From: Aegilops tauschii subsp. strangulata | Taxonomy: Eukaryota > Streptophyta > Magnoliopsida > Poales > Poaceae | Reading direction: 5' to 3' | Length of the DNA stretch: 64,000 nt | Assembly (NCBI RefSeq): GCF_002575655.3 | Contig: NC_053041.3 | Location: 374,711,054-374,775,053 of the forward strand | Part shown: positions 1-8,655 of the stretch, piece after piece | Layout: the number at the start of each line of letters is the position of its first letter | How positions within the stretch are numbered: the first letter of the stretch is position 1 | Notes under the pieces: generated by a model | Database searches by the model: none | Told to the model about the DNA's origin: nothing | What the model saw: the letters and a program-made list of their open reading frames with translations, nothing else | Program-made: the position numbers and the translations under genes

Positions 1-59
1 TTATTAATAATCTCCCGTCTGTAATTAGATAAAGATTACATCAAAACTGGTCTCAAATT

Positions 60-360
60 TGACAAAAAAGTACAATGCCACTTTGTATTGGTGTCCATAT
101 GACAACACAATAAGTTTCATGAACTTCAAATAAGTTTTGGATGTACTAGAATTTAAAAATCAAGATTCTCAATGTTTGAAATTTGTTGCACGGGGAGTAA
201 ACATGCACCCGGTGAGACACATGTGTTTTTGCAATCCATTTAGGTGCACCGTCACGTGTGCATGTAGCTCAAATTTGATTTTTGCACATTATACCCATAG
301 AAAATCAATCAATGTACTAAAACGTCTTAATGATCTCTGTGATTTTTTTTAAATTAAAAC
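60..360 (+). repeat. Single diverged copy of the ~500-bp CACTA-internal tandem unit
   Basis: This stretch contains TTTCATGAACTTCAAATAAG, a TTGGATGTACTAGAATTTAAAA-like segment, and GCATGTAGCTCAAATTTGA followed by CATAGAAAATCAATCAATGT. In the same order these match the ~500-bp units tandemly repeated at 39600-41290 inside CACTA B. It is shorter and more diverged than those units. It is the best direct evidence that the left part of the window belongs to the same CACTA family. Confidence 0.7.
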
Positions 361-439
361 GCCCCTCCTTTGGTAACATGTATGTTCACCACGGGATAAT
401 TAATTTAACATGCATCGTAATTACGGTGGATTCACGGCG

Positions 440-2215
440 TGTGTGTGGGTGTGTGCGTCTGGGGGTGGCGGGTGGCTTGCAGTACACTACGAGTTGTGAG
501 CCACCGTGTGGGTTGGCCGTTTTGTAGGCAGGCTGGTGCCACATCAGAGTCATGAAATTGTTATTTAAAACATTACACAACCCTTTCATACATAAATGTT
601 TTGGCCACATGCAATCGATGGTTGTCCTACACGACACTCGATACTCGCGTGTGACGCTTTATGTGGGCCTGCGAGGTCGTCGTCCATCACTTTGACGAAC
701 AGCCGGCAGTGAGGTTAATTTGACCAACAAGGTAGAATCTTTTTTGTTTGTGCTATGGTGGTATATAATACGCATCGAAGAGGTGGGAGGGGACTAGCAT
801 ATATACTATACGTATGCGTCCGTGAACAAGTACACCTCACTCAGTGTCGGGACTTTTTGGTTACCGAGGCACGTGCCACATCAAAATTGTGAAATTGGTT
901 ATTCAAACATCACACAACACCTTTTTGGGCCACATGCATATATATCCTAGCTCGGACACTCATGTGTGACGCTTCCATCTATGGGCCCACGAGGCCATCG
1001 TCGATGCATGCATGCATGCATCACTTTGACCTACATCGAGAGAGGTTAATTAATTTCACCATCGATGAGGAATCTTTTGGGTTGTACATATATTACGGCA
1101 GGAGCATATACTATGCGGTGAAGAGGGGGGAAGGGGACCATCATATGTAGTACGCTTGATATGAACCTCGCTCTGTGTGGGTGCATGGTTTACGGTTTTT
1201 GAGGCATGTGGCACATCAAAGTTGTGCATTTTGGGTATTCAACATATATATGTTTGGCCCACATGCAAAGCGGTGGTGGTTGTCCTCTCGCACCCACTTA
1301 AGCGGTTATCAGCGATATCGATGCTTTCCATCTGTGGGCCCGCTTGGTCCATCACTTCTTTTTGCCTGACAACAAGAGAGGTTAATTTGACTTAGGAGGG
1401 GATTATTATTTTTGCTCTGGGATGACATGCATGATACACTTTGAGCACACACACATGCATGTGTACGCATGAATCCCTCCCATCGAGTCGAAGTGGCTAG
1501 TACAACGACACCATCATGAACCGATCTCGCTCTTTGTGGGGAGCTAGTGTACGATTTTTGACACACGCGCCAGATCAATGTTGTGTATTCAAACATGCAT
1601 GCACGCATCACCTCCATACATATGCATGTAGTGGTTGCCTTCGAACGATACACTCCCTCGCGTGGTTATCGGCGACAAGCCTATATATTCGTGGGCCCGC
1701 GTGGACATCCATGATCACCTTGACCAACAACAAGATAGGTTACCATGGCGGATTCTTCATTTCGTTCGTGTTATCATAGTATAGGTCATGGTGAGATTCA
1801 GACCTAATTAAGTTTGAGCGCATATACTATGCACGCATGCATGCATATATGAATCCCCATTGTTGGCTTGAAGTGGGGTGTAACATACATATGCATCGTC
1901 AACCTAACCCTCACTCAGTGTGGGGATTTCTAGTTCAAAATCACGGTGCCACATCAAAGTTGTTCCATTGTTACTCAAAAACACACCTCTCCATACATAT
2001 GTTTGGGCCACATGCATGCAGTGGTTGTCTTTGGGGCCTAGCTACTTGCGTGATTATTGGCGAGCTATCCATCTCCGGGGTCGCATGGACGGCCATCACT
2101 TTGACCAACAACAAGAGAGAGGTTGTACGACCAAGGTGGATTATTCTTGGTCCGTTTTACGATCCATCTTGGTGAGATATATGCCTCTCTGGCCCGCCGA
2201 CTGAAAGTGTGTGGG
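440..2215 (+). repeat. Degenerate tandem repeat, five units of ~335-380 bp (sixth unit at 3245-3340)
   Basis: Each unit has GTGCCACATCAAAGTTGT or a variant at about 535, 869, 1207, 1570 and 1948. This is followed by CATACATATGTTTGGGCCAC, CATGCA, a TGGTTGTC core, a CATC..GTGGGCCCGCG segment and GACCAACAA.GAGAGGTTA. Spacings are about 334, 338, 363 and 378 bp. A further unit start (GTGCCACATCGAAGTTGC) sits at about 3255, beyond the minisatellite. The array therefore spans the minisatellite, which looks expanded within or between its last units. No coding potential is supported. Confidence 0.75.
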
Positions 2216-2220
2216 GGGTG

Positions 2221-3226
2221 CTACATCACACTTTGCTAGGTGAACCTCGGTTGGGGGGCATGCATTCATAGATTAATTAGGATTCCCTTCGTGGCGACAC
2301 GAGGGGGTGGGGGCTGCTAGCTACTTCGCACTTTTCTAGGTGAACCTCGGTTGGGGGGAGGGGGCATGCTCATAGCTTAGGGTTCCCTTCGTGCCGACAC
2401 GAGGGGGGCTGCTAGCTACTTCGCACTTTGCTAGGTGAACCTCGGTTGGGGGGGGGGGGGGCATGTGCATTCATAGCTTAGGATTCCCTTCGTGCCGACA
2501 CGAGGGAGGGGTGGCTGCTAGCTACTTCGCACTTTGCTAGGGTGAACCTCGGTTGGGGGGGGGCAGGGCATGCATTCATAGCTTAGGATTCCCTTCGTGC
2601 CGACACGAGGGAGGGGGTTTGCTAGCTACTTCGCACTTTGCTAGGTGAACCTCGGTTGGGGGGGGGGGGGCATGTGCATTCATAGCTTAGGATTCCCTTC
2701 GTGCTGACACGAGGGAGGGGTGGCTGCTAGCTACTTCACACTTTGCTAGGGTGAACCTTGGTTGAGGGGGGAGGGCATGCATTCATAGCTTAGATAGGAT
2801 TCCCTTCGTGCCGACACGAGGGAGGGGGGCTGCTAGCTACTTCGCACTTTGCTAGGTGAACCTCGGTTGGGGGGGCATGCATTCATAGCTTAGGAATCCC
2901 TTCGTGCCGACACGAGGGAGGGGGGCTGCTAGCTCTACTTCACACTTTGCTAGGTGAACCTCGGTTGGGGGGCATGCGTTCATAGCTTAGGATTCCCTTC
3001 GTGTCGACACGAGGGAGGGGGCTGCTAGCTACTTCGCACTTTGCTACGGTGAACCTCGGTTCGGGGGCATGCATTCATAGCTTAGGATTCCCTTCGTGCC
3101 GACACGAGGGAGGAGGGGGGCTGCTAGCTACTTCGCACTTTGATAGGTGAACCTCGGTTGAGGGGGAGTGGGCATGCATTCATAGCTTAGGATTCCCTTC
3201 GTGCCGACACGAGGGGGGGTGGGGGC
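2221..3226 (+). repeat. Minisatellite, ten units of 95-107 bp
   Basis: The unit starts TGAACCTCGGTTGGGG at about 2241, 2341, 2436, 2543, 2646, 2752, 2857, 2955, 3050 and 3148. Each unit continues with a variable G tract (6 to 12 G), GGCATGCATTCATAGCTTAG, a GATTCCCTTCGTGCCGACAC hairpin segment, another G/A tract and CTGCTAGCTACTTCGCACTT. Length differences come mostly from the G tracts and small indels (for example CATGTGCATTC versus CATGCATTC). Every unit contains the imperfect palindrome CCCTTCGTG-CCGA-CACGAGGG. Confidence 0.95.
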
Positions 3227-3501
3227 AAGCAATACCATGTGCTTGGCGAGAGAGGTGCCACATCGAAGTTGCATTTGGTATTTGAAAATCAAACCACCCT
3301 TTTGATACATAAATTTTGTCCACATGCAAGTGTGTTCGTGTTCTGACCATCTCCCGTGTCATTTTTTGCCAAATTTATGAACATTAGAAAAGTCGGATGA
3401 CGCAACAGACACGGTTCACTCAAACTAACGGTGTGCCACGCCAGTGCACCTATCACGCACACATCCGCACAGTACATTGGGCTCCACGAGGCTCCCCCTC
3501 T

Positions 3502-3679
3502 CAAAAATATCTGCCCGCCTCGAGGGTTTTTCTGTTTCATAACACACGGTTGTTATCTCCGGACTGTGTGCGATGTTTCTTTTTCCCAATCCCGCCTGCA
3601 TCCCTAGAAAATATCTGCCTGCCTCGAGGGTTTTTCTGTTTCATAACACACGGTTGTTATCTCCAGACCGTGTGCGATG
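3502..3679 (+). repeat. Direct duplication of ~73 bp upstream of the B3-like gene
   Basis: Two near-identical copies (3502-3575 and 3607-3679, 104 bp apart) each run from AAATATCTGCC through CTCGAGGGTTTTTCTGTTTC to CACACGGTTGTTATCTCC and end in GTGTGCGATG. The last part matches the CACTA subterminal motif. The duplication sits about 300-480 bp before the proposed start codon of the gene at 3985. Confidence 0.85.
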
Positions 3680-3984
3680 CACTATCATCAAAATTTTCAA
3701 TAGCCCGGCATTTCACTCCCGCCTTTGACTCCCGCGTAGTAAAATTTTCAGTACCCGCGTCATTTCCTCAAACACCCCGCGCCCCCCCTCCACACACACA
3801 CACACACACACCAAAACCTCCTCGGGCGTAGGCACACACACACACCCTCCCTTGCTCGAAACCCTAGCAAAGTCCCCGTCGCCCCTGCCGCCGCCGCCGC
3901 AAGGCCTCCATTGTCAACATCTGTCGGTCTGCCCGTGCAGCTTACCCACCGATCTCCATACCCAGGCCGCCCTGAGTTTCTTAG
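3680..3984 (+). promoter_or_regulatory. Probable 5' leader of the B3-like gene with (AC)n microsatellite
   Basis: A C-rich, pyrimidine-rich leader holds two AC runs (about 3792-3812 and 3831-3844) and an AAACCCTAGC segment at about 3860, as is common in grass 5' leaders. I do not see a convincing TATA box. The assignment rests on position upstream of the open exon at 3985. Confidence 0.35.
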
Positions 3985-6768
3985 ATGACACCTGCCAAAC
4001 GCCCCCTTTCCCACAGATCCCCATCCCCCACTCCAGAGCATTGCTGTCTAAGCCCGGCTACGCTTCCCGTGGAGCTCGAGGAGCGACTGGCCCAAAAGAG
4101 GTGTATAGCCGTCTCTTCGCCCGACGTCGCCGAGGAAGCTGACGAACATTACTGGCGGCAGGCACTCAAGCAGCGGGCTAGAGTATGCGGGCATGTCTCG
4201 TCCGCCGGCTACGACATTGAGGTCATCGACAACGACGCCCTGAGGCGGGCTGTGTCACAGGTTAAGTGGCCCACCCCCAACCCCTCGGGTTCAACCGCCA
4301 TCGATCTCATCCATCGCCCCGCCGCTGATCTCCTCTGGCTCGTTGTCAACAATTTGCCATTCTACATCGCCATCGAACCCCTTTTGTCATTTCTGAAGGA
4401 CACGTTCTGCGATGCTGGCTTGGGATCCACAACTTCCAAGTTAGACCTCATCGACGGCGACCACGAGGAGGGCACCCTCTCCGGCTCTTCCAAGGGGAAA
4501 GAGCCCATCTGCTCTTCCAAGGGGAAAGCGCCCTTCTGCGACATCAGGGAGGGCACCCTACAGCCGTGCTCTTCCAAGGGGAAGGAGCCCATCTGCGACA
4601 ACATGGAGGGCATCCAGGGTCCGTGCTCTTCCCACGAGAACGAGCCCATCCATGACAAGTGAGGAAACCCATGATTTGTTTTGCCGTGCCTCTTCACAGG
4701 GGGGAACCCATGATTTGTTTTGTCGAGCCCCTTTTGTAGTGTAGTGAGAATATGTCCAGTTTTAATTGCTATATCTGGTTGTTTGCAGTATGCCTTGTTT
4801 ATTTCAGTTGTTCACAATGTGATGCTCTATATGTGCAATTATTTACTGTGCAGTACATTTCATCAATCCAGTTTTAAACATACCGATAGGAATGCATATA
4901 TTTGCTTGCTGTTAAGCCTGTTATAGCTAGCATATGCCTGTTTTAAAGTTTTTTGATTGTTCTGTTGTTTGTAGTTAGCATGTGTTCAATTTCAAATGCT
5001 ATCTTTAGTTGTTCGTAGTATGCCTTGTTTATTCCAGTTATTCACAACGTGATGTTCTATATGTGCAAGTATGAACTGTGCAGCTAATTTCATCAGTACC
5101 GGTTTCAACAATACCACTATGACACGCCTTTCCATTTTTATTTAACCATAATCAGTGTACTTAGACCGGCACAATACCAGTTTGAATGACCATGTTTGCT
5201 TGTTGTTAAATGTTTGGCCTATTGCATTTAGCACACCTTTCCACTTGTTTTGCTTTACTAGCATGCTTAAACCTGCACACTGAAGCTATCTTTTGGAGAT
5301 TATTTTGCCTGCCATGTGTAATTTTGGTTGATGTTTAGTCTGTTGTGCTTAACATGCTTCTTGATGTACCTACACAGGACAATTTTGGGAACGACTGCTG
5401 TTTTCCATTGAGTTAGTTTCATCCCATGGCTTATATCTGCTCACTGTTCAGGATATCGGTAGCTGGTACCATATAGGCCGGCGGCTGATAAGAGACTAAT
5501 CGGTGAATCGGACTTTTAACTGAATATATCTGCAACCCATTTTTCCTTAGGTTAACTAGGGCCATATGTAATATATCTGAGGCTACATAGCAACATGCAC
5601 TGTACTTAATGTCCGAATATGCAATCCTAGGCTACATAGAAACAAGGAAGAGTGTTACATTAATGTTATAATGATGTCTAGATATACGTAGAAGAGCAGC
5701 AGCAGCAACAGCAACAACACATCCCTCTTTGGATACTCAACTTAGCTAGAGGTTAGAGTTAGTTTCTAGCTCATTACTAACCCTGAACTAACTCCACCCA
5801 AAGAGTTGTTTGGATGGCAGGGTTAGATTGACAATAAATGCACTAGGAGAACTAGCTCCAATTAGCACCTCTTGGGTTGGATACTAGTTTTTTTGGGTGG
5901 GTTATAGATGCAACTAGCTCAAACTAGCCCTCATGTTTAGATATACATTAGGGCTATTTGAGCCCGAACTAGCTCAAACTAACTGTAACCCACGGATACA
6001 GCAGCAGATAATTTGTAAGAATGAACTAAACTCCTTCCGGCCGATAATATAAGATGTTAATTCATCTAATATGTGAGTATATTGGATGTTATAAGATACT
6101 CCCTCCGTTCCTAAATATTTGTATTTTTAGAGATTTCAAATGGACTACCACATACGGATGTATATAGACATATTATAAAAGTGTGTTGTACTACATCATT
6201 GTGCAATTGCTATTTAGCTTCTAATATTAACTTGGTGCTTTTAGGTACATATGTCATTGGTAAAGATCTGTGTTTCGACCCTTTCTGCGTATGGGGCAAT
6301 GAGATATTGATGAACCAGCATCAAGTGAGGAAGCTGATAAAGATTGTTAGTGAAATGGGTCCAAAGATGGCAATTAAACTATTTGTTTACACTTTATCCA
6401 AGACAACAGCGAACTGCAGGATGGTAAGTAAGAACTCTGCAGCCTTCTTTTTACTGCCCATAATGAGTTGTGTTAGATGACAATGTCTGAATCTTTTTCC
6501 TTTGCAGTGGTTGCCAAAGCAGTTTACTCAATATTACCTCTCAAACTACATGATTGGTGGGCATGCAAAGGTTAAAGTATTTCTACCAGAACATGATGAT
6601 TATCTAGATGTTTTCATGAAGACCGTGAAGGATGGGCGGTCATCCATCACAAGGGGTTGGACTAGAGTCGTGCATGCCTTCTGCATGGCAGAGGGCACGA
6701 TATGGGCATTCCTCTTCACCTTGTTCAACAACCAGAATATATTTCGCCTCTTTCTTTACCGTCTTTAA
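3985..6768 (+). CDS. B3-like domain gene in CACTA A (multi-exon, 5' exon structure uncertain)
   Basis: Three coding segments are visible. 3985-4662 is open for 225 codons. It begins MTPAKRPLSHRSPSP and ends in about four imperfect copies of a CSSKGKEPIC..EG module. The second exon starts near 6245 after TTTTAG, contains FDPFCVWGNE and ends NCRM at 6423 before a strong donor GTAAGT. The third, 6508-6768, follows TTTGCAG, is phase 0, and contains LPKQFTQYYLSNY, ITRGWTRVVHAF and FLYRL before TAA. The last two exons resemble a plant B3 DNA-binding fold (REM-like): a basic N-terminal strand, GW.(K/R)VV..F, EG.I.AF.F. The first exon cannot be joined in frame with the obvious GTGAGG donor at 4659, so a small exon or another donor is missing from my model. 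The gene matches the one at 45696-47762. Function is inferred from the fold only. Confidence 0.6.
4752..5125 (+). repeat. Two-copy ~230-bp tandem repeat in the intron of the B3-like gene
   Basis: Two copies of TATGCCTTGTTTATT (about 4789 and 5019, 230 bp apart) are each followed by TTCACAA(T/C)GTGATG and CTATATGTGCAA. Homology extends over most of the spacing. The equivalent intron of the second B3-like gene holds a different ~221-247 bp tandem repeat at 45923-47000. Confidence 0.7.
5741..5990 (+). mobile_element. Possible MITE-like inverted-repeat element in the intron
   Basis: The region begins near TTAGCTAGAGGTTAGAGTTA and ends near GAACTAGCTCAAACTAACTG. Together these form a rough inverted repeat around an internal CTAGCTC-rich segment. 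Neither a clean terminal repeat nor a target duplication could be fixed by eye, so superfamily is not assigned. Confidence 0.35.
6031..6176 (+). mobile_element. Stowaway MITE fragment(s)
   Basis: CTCCCTCCGTTCCTAAATAT starts at 6099 right after a TA dinucleotide, which is the canonical start of a Triticeae Stowaway (Tc1/mariner) MITE. The following internal sequence is also typical (GATTTCAAATGGACTACCAC). The matching right half ending GGAACGGAGGGAG is missing, so it is a half element. A weaker Stowaway-like start, CTCCTTCCGGCC, lies at 6031. Confidence 0.65.
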
Positions 6769-6974
6769 TAGTACAAGTATACAACTGTGGTTCATCATTC
6801 TTTATTTGGTTCTTATGTAATTCTTGAACATATGTACCTATGAATCGAATAATGCATTGGTTGTTTGAACCTGGTGGATATAAATAAATCTATAGCATAC
6901 ATTCAAATTCAAATCCAAATCTGGTACAATTTGGAAAAGCAGCAATTAAATTACGGTGATATTATGCTCTCCAG

Positions 6975-7594
6975 GTTGTTACGGCACACACGGTTGGTAA
7001 AACACAAACGTTTGCGATATGCACCATAATCGGAGATGGTTCACAGAGAGGAAACGTGTGCAAGCATGCACACAGTTGTCGTTTGCAAAGCGTGTGCGAT
7101 GTCAGACAATATCACAAACGGTGCGGGCAAACTAAACGTTTGTGTTAGTTGCCTTATCGTACACGATTCGCAACCATGAACTATTTCTGATGAAGTATGC
7201 ATCATAAACGTTGCACAGAATAGCGTGTGCGATAGTTGTCATGTACGACGATGTTACGACGGTCCGACGTTTCGTAATCCTGTCCGACACTCGTACGACG
7301 ATTAACTAATCTTCTTAACGGTGAACCGTTTGTGATGGGCCGTGCATCATACACGTTCTATAATAGTGAACCGTTTGTGATGGGACGTGCATCGTAAATG
7401 TAGCACCACATAATACCGACCGCGATGGTAATGCGAGCAGAAACGAGTAGGAGTACTGTAGGGGCCCTATCCCCGACGGTTTCTGGGTCATGTGGGAAGG
7501 ACCCCCTATCGCCCACACTCACTTGGCGATGGTTCCAAATGCCGTCGCGAAAAGGGGTTTTAAACCGTTTGTTTAGGACCGACGCGCACCAGTG
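6975..7594 (+). repeat. CACTA A right subterminal repeat region and terminal sequence
   Basis: It contains many spaced variants of the motif AAACG(T/G)TTGTGATG or CGTGTGCGATG, for example near 7010, 7085, 7135, 7210, 7325 and 7370. They are followed by the conserved terminal block and the CACCAGTG end at 7594. This density and spacing is what CACTA transposase-binding subterminal repeats look like. No gene is visible here. Confidence 0.75.
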
Positions 7595-8091
7595 ACCTGT
7601 CCGTAAAATGGGCTATACGCGAACAGACCGTTAACAGGCTTTTCATGGGGCGGACCGCTAGCTTTTCACCAAGTCAAACGGGCTGACCTTTGTAAGCTAA
7701 ATGTGCCAGTGTTGGGCCGTCGGACGTGTCGACATATCATAGGCGCCTATCTGACCCAATGAAGAGCTGACACGTGTTTCCTTCGGCCAATGAGAATTTT
7801 ACACGTGGAAAATCCCCATTGGTCCGGGCTATTAACGGGTTATTGGATCCAAAACCGGACCCGATAGCTTAACGATGACCCGTTACGGTGGATGCCACAT
7901 GTCGGTTACCCTTGTCGAAAGAACTTCCATGACGCGCCATTTATCGTCATGGAAGTGAACACTTTTACGACAGCACAGGTATGACTATCTTGATTCTGTC
8001 ATAAAATCATAATGGATGTACATGCATGTCAGAAAATGTGACCTACTGTGACAAACACATATCATCACGGAAGTGTATTTTTTTGTAGTGA
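7595..8091 (-). mobile_element. Terminal fragment of a Caspar-like CACTA element
   Basis: Read on the minus strand it begins CACTACAAAAAAATACACTT at 8091. It continues with TCCGTGATGATATGTGTTTG, repeated GGAAGTG/CACTTCC motifs and TCATGGAAGTGAACAC. This is a well-known abundant Triticeae CACTA end. CACTA A appears to have inserted into this element, since its own terminus at 7594 is directly followed by this sequence. The other end is outside the window. Confidence 0.65.
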
Positions 8092-8630
8092 TTTTTGGAA
8101 TACATAAAAAATATTGGCGAAAGAATCAACCAGAGGGGACCCACCAGGTGACCACAAGGGCGGGGGGCACGCCCTACCCCCCTAGGCGTGCCCCCTGTCT
8201 TGTGGGTCCCGTGGACCTCCTCCGACCCTAACTCTAACTCTATATATTCACATCTGTGGAGAAAAAATCAGAGAGAAGGATTCATCGCGTTTTACGATAT
8301 GGAGCCGCCGCCGACTCCTGTTCTTCATTGGGAGGGATGATCTGGAGTCCGTTCGGGGATCCAGAGTGGGCGATCCGTCGCCATCATCATCATCAACCTT
8401 CCCCCATCACCAATTCCATGATGCTCACCGCCGTGCGGTAGTAATTCCATCGTAGGCTTGCTGGACGGTGATGGGTTGGATGAGATTTATCATGTAATCG
8501 AGTTAGTTTTGTTAGGGTTTGATCCCTAGTATCCACTATGTTCTGAGATTGATGTTGCTATGACTTTGCTATGCTTAATGCTTGTCACAAGGGCCCGAGT
8601 GCCATGATTTCAGATATGAACCGATTATGT
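8092..8630 (+). mobile_element. Truncated gypsy LTR fragment, plus orientation (same family as G1/G2 LTR)
   Basis: It aligns by eye to the reverse complement of the LTR at 11503-12898. Shared segments include CACCAATTCCATGATGCTC, GAGTTAGTTTTGTTAGGG, a CTGAGATTGATGTTGCTATG segment and GCCATGATTTCAGAT. The start is cut by the Caspar-like CACTA at 8091. At about 8630 it switches abruptly into minus-strand gag-protease sequence, so the LTR lies in inverted orientation to the adjacent element. A TATATATTC box lies near 8241. Confidence 0.7.
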
Positions 8631-8655
8631 TTTCATGAAGAACTTTCATAAAACA

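Larger units (their letters stand above)
1..7594 (+). mobile_element. CACTA (En/Spm-type) transposon A, right-hand part; left end outside window
   Basis: The right terminus is the CACCAGTG at 7587-7594, the reverse complement of a CACTGGTG end. The last ~150 bp closely match the right end of the CACTA at 58871: both contain ATCCCCGACGGTTTCTGGGT and a following block ending in the CCAGTG terminus. The subterminal region from about 6975 is packed with variants of AAACGTTTGTGATG, as expected for CACTA subterminal repeats. Inside lie a repeat unit shared with CACTA B, two other tandem-repeat systems and a B3-like gene. I see no transposase. The left end and target duplication lie outside the window, so the extent to position 1 is inferred from the shared repeat unit at 60-360. 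Confidence 0.75.

Noticed and set aside
2221..3226. CRISPR-like array
   Set aside because: Regular repeats, but contiguous ~100-bp minisatellite units with no unique spacers, in a plant genome.
4659..6245. Simple single intron joining 4658 to 6245 in the first B3-like gene
   Set aside because: The donor GTGAGG and acceptor TTTTAG are good, but the join is out of frame; a small exon as at 47107-47141 is probably missing.
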